DNA from: Pelecanus crispus
Taxonomy: Eukaryota > Chordata > Aves > Pelecaniformes > Pelecanidae
NCBI RefSeq assembly: GCF_030463565.1
Contig: NC_134643.1
Span: 166,802,491 to 166,866,490, forward strand
DNA: 64,000 bases
Reading direction: 5' to 3'
Shown here: piece after piece, positions 45,691 to 57,342 of the stretch
Layout of the letters: each line of letters starts with the position of its first letter
How positions within the stretch are numbered: position 1 is the stretch's first letter
Program-made: the position numbers and the translations under genes
The notes under the pieces: generated by a model
The model's database searches: none
What the model saw: only the letters and a program-made list of their open reading frames with translations
What the model was told of the DNA's origin: nothing

Positions 45691-48600
45691 TTACTAAGAA
45701 TAATCCGTCCCCAAGCAGACACTCTGCGCTAGTTTTGGCAAGTCAGGTGCTTAAGAGTTTTACTCTAAAGACAGGGTAAAACTCACTGTTGTGGCCACAA
45801 AGCAGCTTTCAGCACAGTTCCTTCCTTCTGAAGAAATGTGAGTTTTTGAAGAAAATTACCTGAAAAAGCTCTTCTATGAAATTTGCATGAAGCAGTCATT
45901 GCAGAAACAGTCCTTGCAACAGGAACCAGCACCTGAATTTCCTTCTTCCTCTCCTCTAGGAACATTCCTAGTAAGTATGAACTGTTGTATATACGCTTCT
46001 TTTCCCTCTTACAGCACTACTGGATCTTTGGTTCTTTCCTGCAGTATAGCTTTCTCAAGCACAAGCAAGTATGTTGGCTTTGGTATACTATCATCTGGTT
46101 GTTATGTCACTCCAAAGAGTGATAAGTGATGTTGATTTTAATCTCTTTGGGCTGAGGAGGCTTTAGGCCCACATCTCTAGCATTCTGAGCTGATACACAG
46201 GCCCCTGCCAGATGGAAGGTAGTGCTCCACCTACAGATACTGTCATGTTTTGTGAAAAGCTGAATTCAGTCAGGATGTGTTAAGATCTCTAAGGAACCAG
46301 ATGTTCACTCCTGTCAAGATGGCATCAGTTTGGGCATGTTAAATACCAAGGACAACTTTGTAGGTAAAAATGTAAGTACCTACTTGTAATTTTAAGAGAG
46401 TAAGCATATTATGCTAGGACCTAGATGCTTGAATCCTGCCTGCATTATGTTCTCTTGCAGATACGGGCCTGCGTCTTTATGAAATGCTTTGCTATAGTGA
46501 TGGCATGTCTGAAGACAGAATGTCCATGTTGTTTTTAGTAACACATTTGATTGGAAGGTCTCCCTAGTTTGATCTGTACTCTCACAGCTGTTCAATTTCT
46601 GTCTAGGTGCCTGTAATAAATTCTCATTTTGTTAATAAGAATTTTATAGGATCCCCTGGAGATTTTAAATCAACCCAGATAGTTATTCCCTAAAGACTTC
46701 TACCTTCATCAGTGTTAACTGATGTCAAACTGCAACTTGTTAACATTTGTTAGAACTGTCTGATGTCTAGCACTCATGATTACTTTGTACCTGTATGACT
46801 ATGCTTGCTGGAACTCATTTGGTTGTCAAAGGGTTGCTTAACATGTTGATTTGAAGTTCTCCAGTTCAAGTGAGAAGTGATTGTTAGGCATTTACTGTAA
46901 TTAGAAGAGGACTGGTGGTTAGACCCTTAAAGCAATTGTCTAACTGTACTGTTAAACCCTTCCCAACAATTTTTTGGAGCGGAACTAGAGTTCTTCTTTA
47001 TTGTATGTTCAAGAGAGCACATCTCAAAAACATACAATTTTGGACAACTTGGAGCTACCACAACTAATTAATCTTTTTGTCTTTGGGAATCTCATAGTGC
47101 AGTCAGTACAGATTCAATATAGTATACAGCAAGGAGGAGCTTGTTGTTCCCCATATAAACAGGTTTGGCTAAGGGATGGAGTATTTGCAATATATACGAA
47201 CTCAAATAGCTCTTCATAAGTCTGCATGCCTTCTGGTGCAGACCCTTTTTCACAAACCAAGAGAAGACAGACATTAGTGATCTCTCCTCTTTACAACCTT
47301 CCTTTCCTCCCCTCTATTATTCCATATGAAAAAAGACCTTTTCATAACCCAGGCTCAGCTAAAGGCAGTTTGCAACATCTAGCTTGCTGCTCAGGTGATG
47401 TACAGTCTGGGCTTGTTCATATGTTGATTTTTTTTAATTCTGTTTTTTACCATTGGATTAAGACTTTTACCTACCATAGGCTGTCCTCTAGCTCTCTTCA
47501 GTTGGTAGAGAAAGTTCTGTCAGACCTTTACAAGAATTTTTCCAGCCTTCTGTTTCACTTTGAGATGTAATACTGTAATGGATAATATTGCATTGTAATA
47601 TTAAGTTTATATATATAATATATAGTGTATATATAAAACATATATATTTATATATGTATTTTATATATCTAAAAATATAAAATACACAATGTAATATTAT
47701 TTCTGTCTGGATGTTCACTGCTTGTGCAGTGTGGTTGCTCATTACAATTGCAGGAATCTCCTTAGTGAAACTGGAAACTTCCACTTTGCACCAAGCTAAT
47801 GTCTTAGGAAAAAGTCTCCTTGTTGGCAGATTGCTTTGCATAGCATACTATTCAGATTTCTCGTAATATTAATATTTAAGCATCTGGTCAAACTCCTCCT
47901 CCCTGTGGTTTCTTCCCACCCCTCATGTCCACATACTTATCTCCCTTTCAAGCTCTATTTGGAATGCTTTTTATGTCATTGTTGTTACCACTGTGTTGAT
48001 CCAAGTCAGTTTCAGTTCCTTGTCTAAAATACTGTAGAAACATGATGCTAAATTTATTCAAGGTATAGTCAGAATTAAATTTGCTCTTAATTGGTTTTGA
48101 ATTGGAACACCTCCCAGGGTCACTTCCAAACTGAATTAGTCTACGATTCTGTCATCTGTTTGTCTTTCTGAATGAAATCTTTTGTCTTCCTGTTTCCCCA
48201 CATCCTACCTAGTGCTTTAAAAGTGAGGTCATTTTCTAGGCATTTGAAGGAACTGTGTAGTGCATGATAATTTGTTGTAAGCTGACTTATTTTTCTCACA
48301 CTCTCTTAAGGCATGAGCTACTTTTTCTACTTTTGCTAGAGACATTTCCAGTTATGAAGTTTCTGAAATTGCATGGAACAACCCTCTAAACAGTGCTTTT
48401 TTTAAATGATCTCTTGACTTTTGGTACCACGCTTGGAACCTGAACTTTGTCAGGTCTCTGTAGTCCTGTATTCCAGATGGGAATGAAGTGGGCTTCTGCA
48501 CTAGAAACAGTTAATTTGAATGTATTTTTGGGGGGTGCCTTCCATGGTAATTCTGATTACTGTTTTCCCTCACATGTTTGCAAGGATGTCTTTATCCAAC

Positions 48601-50080
48601 CTTAGTGAATGGAGTAAAACATTTCCCTCACTGTCCTGCTTCTTGTTTTTGAAGAGGGTAGGGTAGGTAGGTAGATAGAAGAAGGTTCAGAGACATTGCT
48701 GTGCAAGGTTCAAGGTTATGTATGAATTATCTTTGCCCTTCAGAGTAGAATTTATGCCAAATTCTTCACCATCTTTACCTTCTTTATTCTCCCCCCACAA
48801 AAAGCTATTCCTTGTTAACAGAACTGCATTAACAAAATTTGTATTTCTTACAATATGGAGAATGCGCTAACCGCTGCCTTTGAGAATATGGGACTGGCAG
48901 GAACTACTTGGATCACTGTCAAATATTGATTTTATTTACTTTTAAAAAAAAAAAAATCAATGTGTCTGCATGTTATTATGGTGTATTTAGGTTAGAAATG
49001 TAATGAGAAGCATACTGGGATGTATTAACTAGCCAGATGTTAGGGAAAAATGCTAATAAATCTTAAATTTTCTTCTAAATGTCTCCTTATAGCATGCATG
49101 TATTTCCTTGAGGTAAGTTAATTTGAATGGGGGCAAATCTTTAGCTGACATCATTAATCTGTTTATTCCCTCCCTTCATGCTTCACTTAAGTCCTTTTAA
49201 TTTAGCTTGTTTTAACTCCATTGCAACAATTTGAGTTTGTAAGTTCACTCTTGCATCCAGTTTTACAATTTGGTAAGTACGTAAATACATCTCAGTGCTT
49301 TCAGTTTAGCAGAAATATAAAACTAATCAGGGTGATTGATACTGTTGCAGTGTGGATTGGGACAGTTATTTTTTACAAATTCCTTGCCTTTAAAAATAGT
49401 TTAAAAATTTAACACTCCTTCTCAGTGTCAGTTAAAGATGTTTACATACTTGTGTGACAGATACCAGTGCGGTATGTGGAACAGAATCCTGTAGTGATAA
49501 ATGCAATCGATACAGGTGTGATTCACTATAAAACCAATAAATTTATGTGTTTTAAATTTCATAGTGTATTTTTGGTTTAGATGTGGATGTTGATCTGAAC
49601 TAGATAGTCAGCTGTGTTCTTTTTTTCCTTTTTTTATGACTATTGGCTATTTGCAATCAAGGACTAGATAAAGTCAGTTTCTGGCAGGTGGGAATTGACT
49701 GATCACTTTGCATGTGAGGAAGAAAGGAAAAAGTAAAGACAGCCTTCAGCTCCCTCGTGGTTTGCCTGAACTGATAATAGCATGCTGGTAACATATAGAT
49801 TTGATTGAAATAGGTTTATATAACACGCTGCTTTTTTTCCCATAGCAGCAGTGACTTAAGAATTTTCACCTCATATGTGAGTGTTTTATTCTGAAGTTTT
49901 TTTCGTTTAAACACTAAAAAGCACATATAGGTCAAGCAAAGAAATGTTTGCCAGTACGAACTGTGTGCTAAGCATTCTGGGAGAGTGCTTTCTTGCAGCA
50001 GATGAGGATTCTTTGTGGCTGGCAGCAGAAACTGCAGCAGTATCTTTGCAGTTTCCTTTCATCTTTGATTATGTTCTAAG
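45691..50080 (+). other. DOCK9: DOCK9 intron 1a, third part, to the exon 1b leader
   Basis: Intronic sequence with no supported exon. An AT-only stretch with cruciform potential lies at about 47595-47690. A GTAG-rich patch lies near 48658-48680. Open frames (for example 47488-47841 minus, 117 codons) cross the AT-rich repeat and are not credible genes. Confidence 0.6.
47595..47690. repeat. AT-rich repeat with cruciform potential
   Basis: Mostly TA dinucleotides with few other bases. It contains the inverted repeat TGTATTTTATA (47655-47665) / TATAAAATACA (47676-47686), whose arms extend by one base pair into the loop. Confidence 0.8.
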
Positions 50081-50446
50081 GATCTCTGAAATATAGGAGC
50101 TCTTTCCCTGACCCTCCGGAATATCTTTTCATCTCTGTTGCGGAGCATAGCGCATGCTGAAAGCCTCCTATCTTCTACAGTTGAAGTATCCTTTGCTTTT
50201 CATCACCCTCTGATTTTTGTCTTCTGCGGCTGGAAATTTGGCAGTGTTTGGCTTAAGCAAATAGGATTACATTTCAGTAGCTGATGGTTTCTAGTCGAGG
50301 AACATACTAAATGTCGGACGTAATGAAGATTGTACGAAGAAGTATTTCTGTGAAGCACAGGAAAATTATTCGAGTCGAGCAAAGGAAGAAGACATTCTGC
50401 AAATGCAATCAGGGCTGCTAGAAATGCAAAATTCAACAGATTTGGA
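50081..50446 (+). promoter_or_regulatory. DOCK9: Presumed promoter / 5' leader of DOCK9 exon 1b
   Basis: This is placed by position only, directly upstream of the exon 1b start. It is not CpG-island DNA, but CpGs are locally more frequent than in the surrounding intron (near 50290-50385, including GTCGGACGTAATG and ATTCGAGTCGAGC). I see no clear TATA box or initiator. An alternative is that exon 1b has a further 5' non-coding exon elsewhere. Confidence 0.35.
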
Positions 50447-50594
50447 ATGGGTTGCACTACAAGTGTGGTTCTGTTTAAAGGCATTCGCACAGTTTTTGAG
50501 AGAAACTGTGGTTATATTTGCAAACAGCAAGGGGAAAACAATGCCCTTGAATACACAGCGTTCAGCTTGCCAAATGAAGATTCAGGAATATTGA
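50403..50594 (+). other. Overlapping upstream open reading frame in DOCK9 exon 1b
   Basis: An ATG at 50403 opens a frame that ends at a TGA at 50592-50594, overlapping the exon 1b coding start (50447) in another frame. A second in-frame ATG is at 50424. The first has a weak context (C at -3, C at +4), so most ribosomes could scan past it. It matters only if the mRNA starts upstream of 50403, which the sequence does not settle. I do not regard the 63-residue product as a real protein. Confidence 0.4.
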
Positions 50595-50608
50595 TTCATT
50601 CATCCCTG
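50447..50608 (+). CDS. DOCK9: DOCK9 alternative coding exon 1b (54 codons, MGCTTS start)
   Basis: This is an alternative first exon that would replace exon 1a at the N-terminus of the CDC42 exchange factor DOCK9. The frame starts MGCTTSVVLFKGIR, passes through VFERNCGYICK and NALEYTAF, and ends ILIHSSL. I recall mammalian DOCK9 isoforms with a closely similar MGCTTS start, but cannot align them here. The ATG has G at -3 and G at +4. The last codon is complete at 50608 and is followed by GTAAAT, so the exon ends in phase 0 after a Leu, exactly as exon 1a does; both fit the same exon 2. Gly2, Cys3 and Ser6 match the pattern for N-myristoylation plus palmitoylation, which would tether this isoform to membranes (inference). 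The surroundings are not a CpG island, unlike exon 1a, suggesting a more restricted promoter. An overlapping upstream frame lies at 50403-50594. Confidence 0.85.
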
Positions 50609-53600
50609 GTAAATACAAACTTGTTTCATTAATAATTTTATCTGCTAATTGAAAGCTAAACTAAAACCAGGATACCATGTTTATTTAACATCTGCTGTGT
50701 ACAGACATGAATATATCTTGTCCTGATACTGTAGGATGTTAGTGCATGTATGTGACATATAATACATGTGTGCATGCAGCTGTAATGTTAAAGCTTAGGA
50801 TTAATATTCATTATATCATTTAGATTTGTATTGATAGCTCTGAAGAATTTGCAATCCATAAACAGGATTGTTATAGAAGATCGTCTGCTGTTAGATCTTT
50901 CTAAACATACTCTTGGAATGCATTTGGCACTTCAATTGGAGAACAACAGATGATTGCGTTATTTGGAAAAACTAAGGAATGCATTGCTGGGAAAACAGTA
51001 ACCCAGGATTTAAGGTTTATTTTTTTCAGATGGTTTTGAGTACATTTTTTTTCTCTGTTTTTTCTCTGAAACGGTTCTATTTCTGTTTAACTTACTGAAA
51101 GGGATACAGGAGCATTCTAGAAGAAAAAAAAATGGTTAAAGTTAATAACTGTTTTCTGAACCTGCTTTGCTCTCAAAGGCTTTTTTAGGTGTTGCCTGAT
51201 GCAAAGAAAACAGGCTTTAAAGTGAGACTGTCTTCTTTGTACCCCCCAGGTTAATGACGCATTTGTGCGTCAGATGTATTGCATTTAGGCTTGAGGGGGT
51301 GGAATTGCAATAGCTAATGTGTACTGCTTGCTTCAGAATTGGGCTATTTAAGGATTTAAATATTTATTTTAAATAATATGGGGTTACTTGTTAATTGCTT
51401 TGTCACTGACTAGATAGTTGGAATAAGAGGGGTGTGGTACACTGAAATAACTGGACAGATTTTGACAAGCTTGTTATGCCTGCTGGCGTACCCATGCTGT
51501 GCAATTGCACTTATGGAAAGCCTTTAGAAATTTCACAAAGCTTTGTTGTCATTATGATATTCAGATCCTTTCTTGCTGAACTCAAATATAAGAAAAAAAA
51601 AAAAGGTGTGTGTATGTATGTATCTGTGTGTTGATATATATGTGTGTATGTGTATATTTATATGCAGACACACGCACACACATATGTATGTTTATATACA
51701 TGGATACACACACATAAGCTTCCAGGAAAGAATACAGAATAATCTGAACTGTCTTCAGATGCTTAAAATAACTTACAGTGTGTGTATTAGCCTTCATGAT
51801 AGTATTGCATTTTATAAATTCTTAGTATGGTTTGATATTAGAAATAAAATGGCTTCCTCTAGGTATTAGAAGCCTTTTTACACTGTTAGCCATTTTTAAA
51901 TTAGCCTCATACAGATGGTTATTAGATATATGTTAAACTCTGGACAATGAAGACTTCTAATAACTTTTGTACTCCATTGAATTTAAGACTTAATTCCTTT
52001 ACTGGCCTTAAATTCTATGTATAGTTAGATGAGTGAATGAAGAAATAATTTTTTTTCTTTAAATGTAGTATGATTTATTGTAACTTGGAGGGTGCAGTGA
52101 CAATTTTTTGTATTGTATGACTGGTTTTTTTCCTTCTTAGTTTCATGTGGTACTGTTCCAGCAATAATTTCTTTCTAATTTAGCCCTACAGAATTGGTTT
52201 GCAAACTGGCAAGATTAAGCATGTGGTACACTTGGTCTGCCATTCACAACTGAAGTTCCACATTTGTCACTTACGGGGTTTTTTTTTTTCAACTCCAAAA
52301 TTTCTAGTTGCTTCTAAATACTGATACTGGGTTTTTTTTATTTTCCTGTATGGCTTTGTCAGCTTGGTTTAACTGGAATTAGTGGATAGAGATAAGTTTC
52401 TTCCTGGGATAAATACTTGAAAGTTAGTATGGAAGAGTGTGCGGAATTGAGGGGTCAGAATGACTTCCTGCTGTTTGTACTGGACTAGTGCAGTCCCTAA
52501 GAACATAAGTCAGAATTTACAAGAAAAGAAATGGACTTCATTAAAAGGTCATGCTCTTGATAGTCACAGCTGGCACTGGCTATCGCTCTCTGAGATGTCT
52601 GAGGCTGGGGAGCAGTTGCTACTGACTTAGCCCTGAAGGGTGGAAAGCAGGATTCTCTGAAGAGTGGGAAGAGGGGGAAAGGTGCTGCAGTCCTGGCAAC
52701 AGCAACAAGTTATTTTATGAAACTTGTCTAAGTATATACATGGAACTCTTAAATGGCATCATTTTTGTATTCTTTGCTATAAAAGCTTATTTGGCCAGTT
52801 CTTCCTCCTCTGAAAGGTGGCTTTCAGGAGGAGAAATTACCTTGCCTCTCGCTGAGAAGCCGTGCAGGCAGGTGAAGACTACAGGAATCCTCTTCCTCTG
52901 AAGAGAAGGTGTATGGCCAAGACCAAAAGAGAGCCGGCAGTGTGTCACTTCAGTGTTTTCTTTTATTTTGGTGGCTGTTGCAACAGATGCAAGCGTAGGT
53001 GTATGGCTTTACCTGTTTGTCTGTGCTGTAACACATACTCGAGCTGCAATTTTGTACCTCTGACTTTTTGGCTGTACCTGCTGTCTGGTCTATTTAGGTA
53101 TTTTGGATCAAATATCTCCTGATACAGAGCTGTTGTCACAACACCAGTTAATTTCAGGGAGTCCTTTAATTTAAGAACACATCGATTGTCTTGCAAAGCC
53201 ACTGTTGGATATCTGTGAAAATTTCTGTGAACAGAAAGCTCCCGGGAAGCAGTTCTCCGTGAAGGAAAAATCTCCTGTGAAGAAATAAGGAAGCAGAAGT
53301 AGTTGATTTAGCATAGATTTTTCTTATTTAACCTGTAATCCAGAGGTCAGGAGGTTATAGCTGAAGTCTTATTAAATCTAATGAAAGTTTTGTCTTAAGC
53401 AGGTCTGCTCTTTTGCATGAAGGAAATCAAAGATAAAATGAAGCCTGGGTGAGAATGTCTTCTCAGGAGTACAGTTTATTTCTATCCATCTGATGTCACT
53501 CAAGCTTGCAGTGAAAATGCTATTTCTTATCTTGGGGATACGAACATTTCTAGCCTGTCACATACACTTTGTCTTGCTAGAACACAGGGTCTCTTAGGGT

Positions 53601-53886
53601 TTTTAGGTCCACATGGGTAAAAAATCAGTATTTTAGTAAAAGATTATAAATTTAGTTTGAGACACTATTAAAAGTTGCATCAAAATTAATGAAAATTTAT
53701 TTTCCACAAATGTCCACCTAGGGCATATTTATTTTCTGCAGATACTGAGAAAACGTTCGCATTTGCTAAGTTTTGTCGGAAGCTGAAGAATACACTTTCA
53801 TAATATTAGCTTGTATGCTTGAACTACATTACTTTGTTTTGATTTTCCTATGGTTTTTTTTAAAACCCATTCACAGCATGATTCAC
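50609..53886 (+). other. DOCK9: DOCK9 intron after exon 1b, first part
   Basis: Intronic sequence starting with the GTAAAT donor. It includes the TG/TA/CA microsatellite at 51605-51716 and a T-run near 52277. No exon is supported. Confidence 0.65.
51605..51716. repeat. Compound TG/TA/CA microsatellite
   Basis: The left half is TG- and TATG-rich and the right half is CA-rich, so the tract as a whole is roughly self-complementary. An A-run of about 12 bases lies just before it. Confidence 0.85.
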
Positions 53887-54566
53887 AGCCAGCTGAACAT
53901 GAGCCAGCAGTGTGCCCAGGTGGCCAAGAAGGCCAACAGCATCCTGGCTTGTATCAGGAATAATGTGGCCAGCAGGAGCAGGGAGGTGATTGTCCCCCTG
54001 TACTCGGCGCTGGTGAGGCCGCACCTGGAATACTGTGTCCAGTTTTGGGCCCCTCAGTACAAGAAAGACATTGAGGTGCTGGAGCGTGTTCAGAGAAGGG
54101 CAATGAAGCTGGAGAAGGGTCTGGAGCACAGGCCTTATGAGGAGCGGCTGAGGGAACTGGGGTTGTTTAGCCTGGAGAAAAGGAGGCTGAGGGGAGGCCC
54201 TATCGCTCTCTACAACTACCTGAAAGGAGGTTGTAGTGAGGTGGGTGTTGGTCTCTTCTCCCCAGTAGTTAGTGATAGGATGAGAGGAAATGGGCTCAAG
54301 CTGCGCCAGGGGAGGTTTAGGTTGGAAATTAGGAAAAATTTCTTTACAGAAAGGGTGGTCAAGCATTGGAAGAGGCTGCCCAGAGAGGTGGTGGAGTCAC
54401 CATCCCTGGAAGTGTTCAAAAAACGGGTAGACGTGGCACTTTGGGACATGGTTTAGTCCACTCTGCCCTGGATTGGTTTAGTGTGGACTTGGTAATGTAG
54501 TTTAATGGTTGGACTGGATGATCTTAAAGGTCTTTTCCAACCTAAACGCTTCTATGTTTCTATGAT
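53887..54566 (+). mobile_element. CR1 LINE fragment, sense, C-terminal end of ORF2 and 3' tail
   Basis: Similarity to the 57.3-59.1 kb copy starts abruptly at CAGCTGAACATGAGCC (near 53887), so the element is 5'-truncated. One frame is open to TAG at 54454-54456. It encodes the end of the CR1 ORF2 protein (motifs [74 protein letters not shown]). The 3' UTR follows, ending with a degenerate TTCTATG tail. The catalytic reverse transcriptase motifs are missing, so it is inactive. The open frame extends about 38 codons upstream of the element by chance. Confidence 0.95.
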
Positions 54567-57342
54567 GTTACATGTTATTTTGTTATTTCTGCTGTGCTGC
54601 AGTACCTTAGAGTTAGGAGACTGTTTTGTTTTTTGTTTGGTTTTTTTTTTTTCCTCATGGCCTTTATTTTTATATTCAAATTCCATTTCATTGGTAATCA
54701 TTGTATAACCAATGACTATCTAAGAGTGAAGTATTACTCCACAGTTTAGGGCCTAAACAGCTGTTTCAAATGATAGACAAAAATGAAAAATGAACAAAGG
54801 AGAATGATGTGACAATAAAACTAAGGAGATTTTAAAAGTCTGGGTTTTGCTAATAAGCCTGTTGAAATATTCCCTGAAGGAAGAGGCTAGCTGAGTGTAC
54901 TAGCAAGGCCAATGGAGGAGCTAGAAACTTCTAAAGTGAGACAGACTGGGCTGAAGGACATTAATTTTTTTTTTTCCCTTTCTCTATATTTGTCTGAAAA
55001 TTCCAGAAAGCAACATGCTTTTTTCCCATGCTTGAATTTTTTTTTTCCCCTGCTCAGTTTGCTTCTTATGACCTATTCAACACTGCTGTTTCTCTCATTA
55101 AACTTTATAACCTTGTAGTTTAGTAAAACTACTTCATGTAGTTTAGTAGCTGTAGCATGTGCGAGATGTGGCCTAATAATTTTAAGTATTAAGTCTGATG
55201 TGGAAAATATCCTTAATTTGAATAACTGTTACTTCATTTGTGCTTATACAATTTCCAAGAAGAAATGCAGGGCATTTTGAAATAGTGTATGTCCAGCTTT
55301 TAATAGGATAGATTTAGGTATTTACTGGAAACAGAACCACCAACCTTGTATTTTAGTAACTGCAGTTTCTTAGTCCATGTAACCTGTTGACTTGACACCA
55401 ATACCATCAGTAGGTGTTACAGAGTTTTTGTGTGACTGCTCTTTCTGTGCTGCTTCTGAGTCATTTGGTTTATTAATAAAGTGTGATATCTTCAAGATAT
55501 ACCAGAGTCTGTTCATGCAGGAAGATTGATAAATGACAGCAGTGAGCTATGTCATACTGGAAATAACTCCACAGTAGACATTCACTTGCAAATATTTTGA
55601 TTTCAGAATAATTTTAAATTATATGTGTGTGACTTTCAAAAAAGACTGTTTTCTTGATTTAACATGTGATGTGTTTAATGTAAACCTTAAAACATTCATT
55701 TATTAAAAGGCCTTATATTAAGGGCTGTCCTTGCTGTCTGAATTAAAAAATTGATATCAACTTGCTTATTCAAAGTAGAAAAGTTTAGTAGAAATAAAGT
55801 AGATTATATATAAAGGAGAAAGTTCTAAGGAAGTCATTCTGCTGAGTAAGTGGGGGTTGGTTTTTTTTTTTTTTAATGGGCTTAAACAGCTTATGCAGCA
55901 ATTCTCTAATGGTGTGCAGATAATTTGTATGGCTTAGGCTGTTATTTCACTCTTATAACTTGCTTTAACTTGTAACTGTATTACAAGTGGCTTTTATTCA
56001 TCAGCAACTGGAGCATTAGACCTCATTAGGCTTCTTAATGAGGAAGAAATAGGCATGTTTGAGTACAGCATCTAACTGTTGCATAGCTTTTCACGGGTCA
56101 TTTGCCTGAGAGCACTTCTTTTATTTCCTTTCATCTTTGGGTGAATAAAAATCTGGTGTCTTGTGTGCTGGCTTGTAGTTTTGGCTAAATCTCCGGATGG
56201 TTTCTGTAGAATTTTTTTGTTTTGACCTTTCATTAGACCCCTAGGGAAGAATGCTCGAATGTCCATCTCTGGTGTCCCTCTGCCCTCTCAGCAGGGGAAA
56301 CTGCAGCACAGATCCGCCAAACATGTAGTTCCTGCAGCAAATAAACTTCTTTGAAAGATGCATGTGAGCGGATCATCAGACATAGGTTGTGTGCAAAAGA
56401 TAAGATTAAACATTGTATCTTCAGTAAAAATTATTTAAGACTGAGGATGAAATCTGAGGAAAGTTGGTCAAGCCAATATGCGTAAGCCATTGTTCATCCG
56501 TGACAAGATAGGTTGGGCTAGCACAGAAAGATATGTGGGCCAAAGAATATGTCATTAGGTTGCATCCAGGTAGACAACATGTTCCCTTTGAATGTAGCAG
56601 CAGGGACTCTTGAGGGAGCTTGATATCCTGCTTTGAAAGCAAGCAAGATGACTGGGGTTTAAAAAAAACCCCAAAAAACAAACCACCAAACAAGCAACTT
56701 CAAAGCCTTATATGATCTTGAGGAATGGGAAGAAGACTTCTATGGTGGAGAAGCTGCGTGGGTGGTGCTTTCAAAACTAGAGTTTAGACTGAGTGAACAC
56801 ACAGGAAGGAGTTGACCTCTCTGCTCTTTCTTCCTGATTAATACTTCCTTCCACCTGCTTTAGGAACAGCCTGGAATGCTCATTTGAATCATCTACAGAT
56901 GCAGGTATCCTATTCTGGCATGAAATTAAATGCAATTAAGGTAAAGCTGGGAGCCAACTGCTAACTCTTGCAATGTTCTTGTTTCTTAGAACTCTACATT
57001 GTGAAGTCTGAGACAGGTTTGTATTTCAGTTTAGAGGCAAACCAAGATGCACTCTTCAGCCCGAGGACAGAGGTGAATTAACAATCTCCTCAAGGAGCAA
57101 ATTGCTCCTGGAAAAAGACTTGTACGATTGGTGTTACACAGTGGGAAGAATCCTACCTCAGGCTTCCTTGGCACAGAGCCGCTTCCGTTTGAGAGATCTT
57201 CAGAATTGGGGTTTTGACTCACTTTTTGTCTTCGGTTTGGTGTCTGTGCTGTCCTGTTAGTTTCTGGTACTTGTAAGGTACTGTCCAGGTAGGAAAAAAA
57301 ACATCTTTAGTCCAATACTGTTCTCACAGTCAGTCTGCTTGT
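54567..57342 (+). other. DOCK9: DOCK9 intron between two sense CR1 copies
   Basis: Intronic DNA, T-rich on the plus strand (T-runs near 54641, 54966 and 55861). No exon is supported. Open frames are below 95 codons and unrecognised. Confidence 0.65.

Noticed and set aside
53773..54456. 227-codon plus-strand frame as a host gene
   Set aside because: From about residue 39 onward it is the C-terminal end of CR1 ORF2. The first part is intron sequence read through by chance, and the frame begins with TTG, not ATG.
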